Source: 2-01-FULL-39-28 sp964436165 (GTDB lineage: Bacteria > Patescibacteriota > Minisyncoccia > 2-02-FULL-40-12 > GWA2-44-9). From it: 64,000 nucleotides of DNA. The stretch is from positions 1-64,000 of the forward strand of contig CAYTBY010000001.1 in the NCBI GenBank assembly GCA_964436165.1, written 5' to 3'. Made by a program: the position numbers and the translations under genes. Below the pieces are notes generated by a model. That model was not told where the DNA came from. It saw nothing but the letters and a program-made list of their open reading frames with translations, and did not search any database. Shown piece by piece: positions 7,521 through 14,584 of this stretch. The first letter of the stretch is position 1; every line of letters starts with the position of its first letter.

Positions 7521-8540
7521 TTAGATATTGGCAAAGATAGTCAGGGTTCCTATTAAACCGATGGCCATTGCCAGTTTACCCTGCCTGGTAAAGTCCTTGA
7601 ATTCATTAAATACATATAGGCCGATCAGAAGAGGGATCATGACTTGGCCCATTTGGAATATCGGCCGTACCTTCAATACTTCAGCTAGGGCGAAAGCCTG
7701 ATAAGAAAGACCAAGACTGATAAATACTACCAGCGAGAGCAGTAATACTGGGTAAATACCTTTTAAAGTTAATTTACCGGAAGCCTCTTCCTTGCTGCCA
7801 AGAAAAAGAATCAACAGAGAACCAATGAAACTGCTCCCATACCAAGCCGGTAGGAAGTAAAATATCGATAAGCCGTTAAGACTCAAAACTCTGAACATGA
7901 AACTTGTAAGCCCCCAGCCCAAATTATAACCCATTACCCATTTCCAAATCGTCCGATTGTTTTTTCTGCCCTGTTCTTGAAGAAGGGCTTTATTTTTGTC
8001 ATCCGTGTCTTTGGGGATGGCGATGGGAGCAGTGACGAACAAAACTGCAGCAATTAAGACCAGGACAATGCCAAGGCTCCATGATAAGGTGATGACCTTG
8101 CTTTCGTTAAGGATGAAATAGGCCAGGATCATTGATAGGATATCATCACCTTGAGTGAAAAGGGCGGTTTTGGTCACGTTTAGATCGGTGGCTCGCCATT
8201 GGCAGTAACAAGCTCCGCTATTTATTAGACCCATGCCCACTACTAACAAGAAAAAACCATTAAACTGGCTGGAGTCAAAATCGGTTGAAATAGCTCCAAA
8301 AACAAGAGATAAAAAAAAGCAGGTGAAAAACTGGAGGACCAATTTTTTTGTTCTTGATAAAGAACTGGCAACGATCTTAATAAGTATCGATGCTACTCCA
8401 TTAGCTATCGCTACTCTCAGAAATACAGTCTGCTGCCAACCTGACAAAAAAATCGCGGCTATTACCATGAACGCAAAAGCGCTTATTATCGCCAGGAGTA
8501 TTTTTTTCTGCTTTGTCACTCCCAACACCCTTGTTTTCAA
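7521..8540 (-). CDS. DMT/EamA-like membrane transporter (paralog)
   Basis: A 339-residue polytopic protein with about ten membrane segments and a basic, signal-anchor-like N-terminus. It is homologous to the neighbouring 6504-7457 product, including the ANGVASILIKIV start and the AxCYCQWRATD block. The two genes are tail to tail, as after an inverted duplication. It has its own consensus-like promoter and a terminator, so it is probably an independent transcription unit. Transported substrate unknown. Confidence 0.75.
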   Translation of the reverse strand: MKTRVLGVTKQKKILLAIISAFAFMVIAAIFLSGWQQTVFLRVAIANGVASILIKIVASSLSRTKKLVLQFFTCFFLSLVFGAISTDFDSSQFNGFFLLVVGMGLINSGACYCQWRATDLNVTKTALFTQGDDILSMILAYFILNESKVITLSWSLGIVLVLIAAVLFVTAPIAIPKDTDDKNKALLQEQGRKNNRTIWKWVMGYNLGWGLTSFMFRVLSLNGLSIFYFLPAWYGSSFIGSLLILFLGSKEEASGKLTLKGIYPVLLLSLVVFISLGLSYQAFALAEVLKVRPIFQMGQVMIPLLIGLYVFNEFKDFTRQGKLAMAIGLIGTLTIFANI

Positions 8541-8560
8541 AGACCCGTAACTTCAAGATT

Positions 8561-8589
8561 ACTATATTTGATAAACCATGAAATGTCAA
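8561..8589 (-). promoter_or_regulatory. Predicted sigma70-type promoter for the minus-strand DMT gene
   Basis: TTGACA (8584-8589 on the minus strand), 17-base spacer, TATAGT (8561-8566), 21 bases upstream of the ATG. Confidence 0.7.
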
Positions 8590-8603
8590 GCCTTGACAAA
8601 TGA

Positions 8604-9242
8604 TCAGTATTTTTTTAGCAAAAATGCCGAATCAACATTATCACTGTTCAGATACTTGTATTTCTTTTCTTTTATTAGTTTTAGATCGATAAATTCATCC
8701 AGATACATTTTCGCAAAGTTGCCTTTCCAGAGACGGTTCTTGTGACCGCGATAGGTAATAGCTTGTGTCTGGGGGCTGAAATATTCAAATCCCCAGATGT
8801 ATTTTCTTGATGTCCGGCAGATCTCTTTCATTATTTTTTTTATATCTTTAGGATTGATATGGATCAAAACTCCGGAAGTAAAAACAAGATCAAAATAATT
8901 GTCTTTGAACGGCAGGTCAAAAGCGCTTCCCTGAATGATGTTGATGTTTTTAGTATTTGTCTTTGCCAACTCCACCGCCTTAGGGAATATTTCAATTCCA
9001 TATAGATTTTTAAATCCTTGCCCCTGAAGTATATTCAGCTGAACCCCAATATTACATCCCACCTCAAGAATGTTATTTATTCCCAAATTCCCCAGAAAGT
9101 TTTTATTTAACCTCGAGCGAGAAATTCCAAAATTCCTAGTATAAAAATCATCCAGTTGTTTGGGAGAAAATGTATTCCTGTCTATATATTCTTGGCCGAA
9201 ATTGGATGACCAAAATTTTTCCTGAATAGTTTGTTTCGTCAT
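8604..9242 (-). CDS. Pseudaminic acid biosynthesis-associated methyltransferase
   Basis: A 212-residue class I SAM-dependent methyltransferase with ILEVGCNIGVQL (58-69) as the SAM-binding glycine motif and an FDLVFTSGVLIHI strand. The EKFWxxxFGxEYxxRN opening and overall length match the methylases that accompany pseudaminic acid loci (TIGR03587 type, recalled). Its ATG overlaps the end of pseC by four bases, so it is translationally coupled. The likely role is methylation of the sugar acid or an intermediate; the acceptor position is unknown. Confidence 0.85.
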   Translation of the reverse strand: MTKQTIQEKFWSSNFGQEYIDRNTFSPKQLDDFYTRNFGISRSRLNKNFLGNLGINNILEVGCNIGVQLNILQGQGFKNLYGIEIFPKAVELAKTNTKNINIIQGSAFDLPFKDNYFDLVFTSGVLIHINPKDIKKIMKEICRTSRKYIWGFEYFSPQTQAITYRGHKNRLWKGNFAKMYLDEFIDLKLIKEKKYKYLNSDNVDSAFLLKKY

Positions 9243-10399
9243 CTAAAGAAGTTTTTTATTTGATTGCAGATGTATTTTATGTTTTCTGGTTTTAAGTTCG
9301 GATAAAGGGGGAGAGTGATACAGGAGTTGTGATATATCTCTTCATTATTAAGCTTTATATTTTTGTGTCCGCTTTCTCTGTAATAGGGATGAGAGTATAC
9401 GGCTGGATAGTGAAAATTTACACCGATACCCTGCCCCTTTAAATAAGATGCCAATTTATTTCGTATAGCCGGATTCTTCACTCTTATTACAAAAATGTGG
9501 TTGGCGGAAGTACCATCTTCAGTTGTCGAAGGAAGGACGATATCCTTTATGCTCTTTAATTTCTCAACATAAGCATTAAAGATAGCTTGTCTTGCTTTTA
9601 TAAATCCATCCAGTTTTTTAAGCTGGCTTAAGCCCAGGGCTGTTTGGATGTCAGTAAGTCTATAATTATGCCCTAAAGCAGTCATGACATTAAATCCGTC
9701 TTTATCTTTGTTTATTCCGTGGGACCGAAGATGTATTAATCTTTCGCAGTAGCTTTTATTGTTAGTTAATATTGCTCCGCCTTCACCGGTAGTGATTGAT
9801 TTAACCGGATGAAAACTAAAAATAGTCATATCACCGATACTGCCTATTTTTTTGTTCTGATATGACGCCCCTAATGCATGACAGGCATCTTCGATAATCA
9901 GTAGTTTATATTTTTTAGCTACTTTGTTAATGACATCCATTTCGCAAGGATGGCCGGCAAAGTGAACGGGAACTATGGCTTTTGTTCTGGGCGTGATCAG
10001 TTCCTCGATTTTGGATGCGTCTATATTATAATTATCCAGACGAATATCACAAAAGACCGGCTTGGCACCTACGGCCAGTAACATATTGGAAGTAGCAGCA
10101 AAGGTGTTGGGTGTAGTAATCACTTCATCGCCAGATTGGATATTTGCGGCTAAATAAGCTAAATGAAGGGCGGCGGTGCCACTAGAAACCGCAACAGCAT
10201 AACTAGCTCCACAGTATTTAGCCAGAGCATTTTCAAATTCTTTTACTTTGGGACCCTGGGTCAGCCAATCGGATTTGAGAACGGCAATAACCGCCCTGAT
10301 ATCATCGGTATCGATTTTCTGGCGGCCATAGGGGATGAGAGTGTTTCCTAGGAAAGCGTTGGTTCTATTTTTGATTTGAGCTCTTGTTCTGTTAGCCAT
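9239..10399 (-). CDS. pseC: UDP-4-amino-4,6-dideoxy-N-acetyl-L-altrosamine transaminase (PseC)
   Basis: A 386-residue DegT/DnrJ/StrS-family PLP aminotransferase. Lys200 in FHPVKSITTGEGG is the Schiff-base lysine, with SSGTAALHLAY (72-82) and EDACHALGASY (170-180) also conserved. It aminates C4 of the PseB product. The directly adjacent pseB supports this assignment over other sugar aminotransferases. The usable ATG at 10399 overlaps pseB by 52 bases, an unusually long overlap; the family-typical IPYGRQ begins only at residue 22, so a non-ATG start further in is possible. Confidence 0.9.
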   Translation of the reverse strand: MANRTRAQIKNRTNAFLGNTLIPYGRQKIDTDDIRAVIAVLKSDWLTQGPKVKEFENALAKYCGASYAVAVSSGTAALHLAYLAANIQSGDEVITTPNTFAATSNMLLAVGAKPVFCDIRLDNYNIDASKIEELITPRTKAIVPVHFAGHPCEMDVINKVAKKYKLLIIEDACHALGASYQNKKIGSIGDMTIFSFHPVKSITTGEGGAILTNNKSYCERLIHLRSHGINKDKDGFNVMTALGHNYRLTDIQTALGLSQLKKLDGFIKARQAIFNAYVEKLKSIKDIVLPSTTEDGTSANHIFVIRVKNPAIRNKLASYLKGQGIGVNFHYPAVYSHPYYRESGHKNIKLNNEEIYHNSCITLPLYPNLKPENIKYICNQIKNFFR

Positions 10400-11334
10400 G
10401 TATCGTTTGTATTACTGGCAAATGCGATATGGGTATTAAGCTTGGTGCCCATATCGAAGTAATGGTCAAAAAGTTTTGCCTTGGGTTTAAATTCGGGAAG
10501 AATGACAAAGTATCTATCCACTAATATAGTATTACGAGCCTCATGTTCAGTTAGGAGTGTCTCGTGGATTTTTTCTCCGGGTCGAATACCGATGATTACT
10601 TTTTTAGCCTGGGGGGCGAGAGCATCAAACAGTTCGGTGATTTTCATGCTGGGAATTTTGGGTACAATTATCTCTCCTCCGCCCATATGTTTAATAGCAA
10701 ATGATACAAGTTGGAAGCTTTCCGGAAGAGTAAGCCAAAAACGGGTCATCTCTGGGTGGGTGATAAATACTTTTTCTGCCGCCGGTTTTTTTAGGAGGGT
10801 TTCAACGATACTGCCCCGGCTTCCCATTACATTACCGTAGCGCACGGCACTGAAGATACTACGTTTTGTAAGCGATGTATAAGAATTTGCAGCTACAAAA
10901 AGTTTTTCGGCAGCCAGTTTAGTCGCTCCATACAGGTTGATTGGCTGAACCGCCTTGTCACTTGAGATGAGAAGCGTTTTTGAAACCTTTTGATCAATCG
11001 AAGCATCAATTATATTTTGCGAGCCGATTATGTTGGTTTTTACTGCTTCAAATGGATTGTACTCCAGCGTAGGAACTTGTTTTAATGCGGCGGCATGGAT
11101 AACCATATCTACGCCATAAAAGGCTCGCTGAAGGCGGGATAAATCCCGGACATCGCCGATAAAAAACCTAATTCGCGGATCACCTATCTCTTTTTGCATT
11201 TCATATTGCTTGAACTCGTCTCGACTGAAAATAATCAGTTTTTTTAGTTTGCTATTCTTAAGCAAAAATTTAGCAAAATTTTTGCCGAATGAACCAGTGC
11301 CGCCGGTTATAAGAATTGTCTTATTTTTAAACAT
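10348..11334 (-). CDS. pseB: UDP-N-acetylglucosamine 4,6-dehydratase, inverting (PseB)
   Basis: A 328-residue short SDR of the FlaA1/PseB type. It shows TGGTGSFG (10-17) for NADP binding and SSDKAVQPINLYGATK (124-139), which holds the Asp-Lys and Tyr-x-x-x-Lys catalytic residues (D126, K127, Y135, K139). It converts UDP-GlcNAc to the 4-keto-6-deoxy-L-arabino sugar, the first step to pseudaminic acid. It heads the pseB-pseC-methylase operon. Its upstream region carries four TTTGACAC-type repeats at 10-bp spacing. Confidence 0.93.
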   Translation of the reverse strand: MFKNKTILITGGTGSFGKNFAKFLLKNSKLKKLIIFSRDEFKQYEMQKEIGDPRIRFFIGDVRDLSRLQRAFYGVDMVIHAAALKQVPTLEYNPFEAVKTNIIGSQNIIDASIDQKVSKTLLISSDKAVQPINLYGATKLAAEKLFVAANSYTSLTKRSIFSAVRYGNVMGSRGSIVETLLKKPAAEKVFITHPEMTRFWLTLPESFQLVSFAIKHMGGGEIIVPKIPSMKITELFDALAPQAKKVIIGIRPGEKIHETLLTEHEARNTILVDRYFVILPEFKPKAKLFDHYFDMGTKLNTHIAFASNTNDTWLTEQELKSKIEPTLS

Positions 11335-11352
11335 TGTCGTCTTTAAAGTCTA

Positions 11353-11386
11353 TCAAATGGTGTCAAATAGTGTCAAACGGTGTCAG
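11353..11386 (-). promoter_or_regulatory. TTTGACAC decamer repeats upstream of pseB
   Basis: Read on the minus strand, TTTGACACNN occurs three times and a fourth unit TTTGATA closes the series, all at exact 10-bp spacing, ending about 19 bases before the pseB ATG. TTGACA within the units can serve as a -35 box. The same arrangement precedes the HTH gene at 41220-41465, suggesting shared regulation. Confidence 0.65.
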
Positions 11387-11419
11387 AGAAAATGATTATA
11401 AATTCTTAGAAGCTGTCTT

Positions 11420-12505
11420 TCAGGTAAAGGAATTCATTATCGGCTTAAAATCTTTGTAATACTTGGAGCTCGGCTCTAAGACCTCATAGTGTAAATATTT
11501 TTTGCCGGTTTTAAGGGGTTTTACTTTGGTTCTATATATTTTTTTGATAATCGGAAAAGTGCTGCCAATCATTGATCTCAGGCGGCGGTAGCGGATTGAA
11601 TACTGACTTTCGGGTTTTTGGGCTGATGGAAATTCATCGCCGAAGTCTTTAATCAACAGCCAATTAAGAAATCCCCAAAGAGCTTTACGAAATGCAGTTT
11701 TTGCTTCTTTCTCGCCAATACCGTCAACGGCCATTATTTCTTTAGCAAGAATATCCTCGGCCATTTTATAAGATTTATACCAGTGTTCCTTCATTATCCA
11801 ATCAAAGGCATTATATGTGGCGAGATGGCGGTTGTGTATCTGCCTGACCAGACTTAAACAATCAATAATTTTCGACTTACCCCCGACAAGCAATAAAGCG
11901 CTGGGAACAACCTCGGTGGCTAGAGAACGGTCGGGAATATCTTTTCCAGCGAGCCAATATCTGCGCATGGGATCCATACGATGGACAGAAAATCCAGGCG
12001 TATAATATTCTCGGAAAAATTTGACGACCCTTTCGGATGCCGTCTCAAGTTCAATTTGTTTTCTGGGGTAATCCGCGAGGTAGTTTAATTCGCCGTGAAC
12101 GCCGTTATTCTTGAGGCGAAAGCTTACCGCATAGCCGCCGGCCGATGCATAATCCGGATGCTCTTCAAGAAATTCTGCGCACTTTGTAAGAGAATCGGGT
12201 ATGAAATAATCATCATCGCCGATACTTGCGCCGTATTTTTCTTTTATTAAAGATACCAGGTCGTTATGGCTATCGATTTGTGTGAAAGATTCAGATTCTC
12301 GATATAGTTTATAGATTACTTTTAATGCGCCCTCCAGTTTTTTAATTGCCGTCTGGATTTTATTGCCATGTTCTTCGTCACTGCCGTCGGCGATATACAC
12401 CGGATGGGGGGAATTTACGGATGCATAGTACTCCAACTGTCTAATTACAAAATCAGACCGGTTGCGAGTCCTAAAATATATAGCCACCAGGGGTTTATTA
12501 TCCAT
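11420..12505 (-). CDS. Glycosyltransferase, TIGR00180-like GT-A domain
   Basis: A 361-residue protein starting with a GT-A-like strand (VAIYFRTRNRSDFVIRQL) and carrying GDDDYF near residues 98-103, the metal/nucleotide-sugar motif of the TIGR00180 glycosyltransferase group. It ends in a basic tail. No membrane segment is evident, so it is probably a cytoplasmic transferase acting on a lipid-linked glycan. It stands alone between the pse operon and the SDR pair. Donor and acceptor sugars cannot be read from sequence. Confidence 0.75.
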   Translation of the reverse strand: MDNKPLVAIYFRTRNRSDFVIRQLEYYASVNSPHPVYIADGSDEEHGNKIQTAIKKLEGALKVIYKLYRESESFTQIDSHNDLVSLIKEKYGASIGDDDYFIPDSLTKCAEFLEEHPDYASAGGYAVSFRLKNNGVHGELNYLADYPRKQIELETASERVVKFFREYYTPGFSVHRMDPMRRYWLAGKDIPDRSLATEVVPSALLLVGGKSKIIDCLSLVRQIHNRHLATYNAFDWIMKEHWYKSYKMAEDILAKEIMAVDGIGEKEAKTAFRKALWGFLNWLLIKDFGDEFPSAQKPESQYSIRYRRLRSMIGSTFPIIKKIYRTKVKPLKTGKKYLHYEVLEPSSKYYKDFKPIMNSFT

Positions 12506-12526
12506 GGTGGTAATCTATCATAATTA

Positions 12527-12553
12527 TAAAAAAACACCACATTTATGTGGTGT
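12527..12553 (-). terminator. Intrinsic terminator after the Fcl-like SDR
   Basis: Minus-strand ACACCACAT-AA-ATGTGGTGT stem followed by seven T. It overlaps the stop codon of the 12543 gene. Confidence 0.8.
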
Positions 12554-13502
12554 AATGTTTTTTGTACCATTCAATAGTTTTTCTAATTCCTTCGTCTATA
12601 TTTATTTCCGGTTGCCAGCCCAGTTGCTCTCTTGCCTTGCCGATGTCGATAGTAATAGAACTGTCTTTGATTGTCGGTTTGGAAAGATCGTTGACTATTT
12701 TGAGATCTTTTCCGGACTGTCTTACAATTTTTTCAACCAGTTCTCTGACCGAGACCGTCTCTCCCCGGCCCACATTGAATATTTCAAATGAGGTTTTTTG
12801 CCGATTCATCGCCATGCCGACAAACCGGACCAGGTCATCAATATAAAGCAAATCTCGTCTTTCCTCGCCCGTACCCCAAATTGTAATTTCTCCATTTGTT
12901 GCGTTTAATACTTTATTGATCGTGGCGCCAAAAACATGCGACTTTTCAAGATCAAACTTATCATGGGGGCCGTAGATGTTGGAATGTCGAATAACGGTAT
13001 ACCGGGTTCTTCCCTGACGGGCATAGAACTCACATTGTTTTTCGAGGTAAATTTTTGTCCAGCCGGCGGCAAAATAATCTCCTAATTCTCTGTTAAGATC
13101 CACGTCTGTTTCTTTAAGGAGCCGGTGTCCAAATTCATACATGATGGTACAGCTGAAGAATAACACGTGAGGAACTTTTCTCTGATGAGCGGCGCGGAAA
13201 ATGAGAGAATTCATTATTGCATTATCCGTTACGTGTATTTCGGGGTGCTCCTTTATTATCTTAGAACCTGATGTGGTAGCGGCGGCTTGGACGATTACAT
13301 CAAAACCTTCACTAAGCAAATTGTCGACGCTTGTTGGATCAGTCAGGTTAACTCGCCTGAGACTTTCGGCGGGAATTAATGATGGTGGATTGGATCTGTA
13401 AGCACCCGTAACTTCGAGGTCGCTATTCTGCGATAGGGCATTGAAAATATTCCGGCCGATGAACCCGCTGGCGCCGCAAATAAGAATCCTTTTCTTTTTC
13501 AT
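12543..13502 (-). CDS. NAD-dependent epimerase/dehydratase, GDP-fucose-synthase-like, catalytic Tyr absent
   Basis: Start set at the ATG 13500-13502, preceded by GAGGAGG; 319 residues. ICGASGFIGRNIF (8-20) is the extended-SDR nucleotide motif and the layout follows Fcl/WcaG enzymes. At the catalytic site the expected Tyr-x-x-x-Lys reads A146-G-W-T-K150, so the tyrosine is replaced by alanine. That suggests an altered or lost reaction, or that a nearby Tyr (Y143) takes over. The ATG overlaps the Gmd-like gene by four bases (ATGA), so the two are coupled and probably act on the same GDP-sugar. Confidence 0.75.
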   Translation of the reverse strand: MKKKRILICGASGFIGRNIFNALSQNSDLEVTGAYRSNPPSLIPAESLRRVNLTDPTSVDNLLSEGFDVIVQAAATTSGSKIIKEHPEIHVTDNAIMNSLIFRAAHQRKVPHVLFFSCTIMYEFGHRLLKETDVDLNRELGDYFAAGWTKIYLEKQCEFYARQGRTRYTVIRHSNIYGPHDKFDLEKSHVFGATINKVLNATNGEITIWGTGEERRDLLYIDDLVRFVGMAMNRQKTSFEIFNVGRGETVSVRELVEKIVRQSGKDLKIVNDLSKPTIKDSSITIDIGKAREQLGWQPEINIDEGIRKTIEWYKKHYTT

Positions 13503-14485
13503 TGTTGAGCAACCTCCTCTTTTCTGACTGCTTGGCGGCAAGACTGCAGAAGGTATTCAACGCTTTCCTCGAAGCTATATTTTGGTTCCCAACCCGTCTG
13601 TTTTTTGAATTTATCCGAATTTATAATCTGCAGAGTGGCATCCACCGGACGGAATAAATTTTGGTCGGCCTTGGAGGGTATCGGGCAGTGAGCTTTTCTT
13701 TTCAGCATTTCCAAAAACTCACCCACAGTTACGATCTTGTTTCCGCCGATATTATAGACCTCTCCCGCTGTTCCCTTTTCCATGGCTGTCCAATATGCGC
13801 TTGCACAGTCTCTTGCGTCCAGAATCGTCCGGGTGGATTCAAGGTTTCCGTGGAGAAGAACTTTCTGTAAGCCGGTTTCAATGCGCGCTACTTGCATTGC
13901 AAAAGCAGTAGCGAACAGGTCCGCTCTGCGGGGGTTGATGTAAGTAGACATCCGGGTGATGATAACTGGCAGACCGTAACCTTTAAAATATGAATAGCCG
14001 AGAGATTCTTGGGCAAACTTGGATACGGCGTATGGATTGTTCGGGTTAATCGGGCAATTCTCGTCTATCGGTATATTTTTAGGATCTACTTGCCCGTAAA
14101 CTTCGGGGGTACTGCACATCTGGACTCGGGGATGTATGTTGGCTAACCGGATCGCTTCCAACAGATTGGCTGTGCTGATAATATTGTTTCGAAGGGTAAA
14201 GGTTATCTTGTCCCAGGATTCTCTTACGTTGGCATAGGAGGCGATGTGGAAAACAAGGTCCGGTTTAAGTCCGGCAACCAACTGATACGTGGCGGAATAA
14301 TCATCCAAGTCGCAGTCGTGAAGAAACAGCTTGTCTGTAATATTTTGGATATTTTTTTGAGAGCGAGAACTACACGAGCGAAAAGTGCCATGAAGCTCCA
14401 CTTCCGGATGGTTGTTAACAACATATTCGGCTAAATAGCTGGCTCCTGAACCTGTGATGCCGGTAATCAAAGCTTTTACAGGCAC
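13499..14485 (-). CDS. GDP-mannose 4,6-dehydratase-like SDR
   Basis: A 328-residue extended SDR with TGITGSGASYLAEY (8-21), CSTPEVYG and PYAVSKFAQE, which holds Tyr152 and Lys156. The Gmd/Rmd-type RSxxxR segment near residues 36-41 points to a GDP-sugar dehydratase or reductase. It is distinct from the canonical Gmd at 43-46 kb. It is followed with a four-base overlap by an Fcl-like SDR, so the pair resembles a gmd-fcl couple making a 6-deoxy GDP-hexose. Substrate assignment is tentative. Confidence 0.75.
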   Translation of the reverse strand: MPVKALITGITGSGASYLAEYVVNNHPEVELHGTFRSCSSRSQKNIQNITDKLFLHDCDLDDYSATYQLVAGLKPDLVFHIASYANVRESWDKITFTLRNNIISTANLLEAIRLANIHPRVQMCSTPEVYGQVDPKNIPIDENCPINPNNPYAVSKFAQESLGYSYFKGYGLPVIITRMSTYINPRRADLFATAFAMQVARIETGLQKVLLHGNLESTRTILDARDCASAYWTAMEKGTAGEVYNIGGNKIVTVGEFLEMLKRKAHCPIPSKADQNLFRPVDATLQIINSDKFKKQTGWEPKYSFEESVEYLLQSCRQAVRKEEVAQQ

Positions 14486-14550
14486 TCCATATCTCCTTTT
14501 TAAGGTGCAAAGTTTCTATACGGATAACATAAAAGCTTATACTTGTACAG

Positions 14551-14573
14551 AAAACCCGAGAATTTTTCTCGGG
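14551..14573 (-). terminator. Intrinsic terminator after the first radical SAM gene
   Basis: Minus-strand CCCGAGAA-AAA-TTCTCGGG stem followed by TTTT, 12 bases beyond the stop of the 14585-16732 gene. Confidence 0.75.
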
Positions 14574-14584
14574 CTGTAATTAGT

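Noticed and set aside
11353..11386. CRISPR-like direct repeats
   Set aside because: The repeat is 8 bases with 2-base gaps and no spacers, overlaps a promoter, and no cas gene is present.
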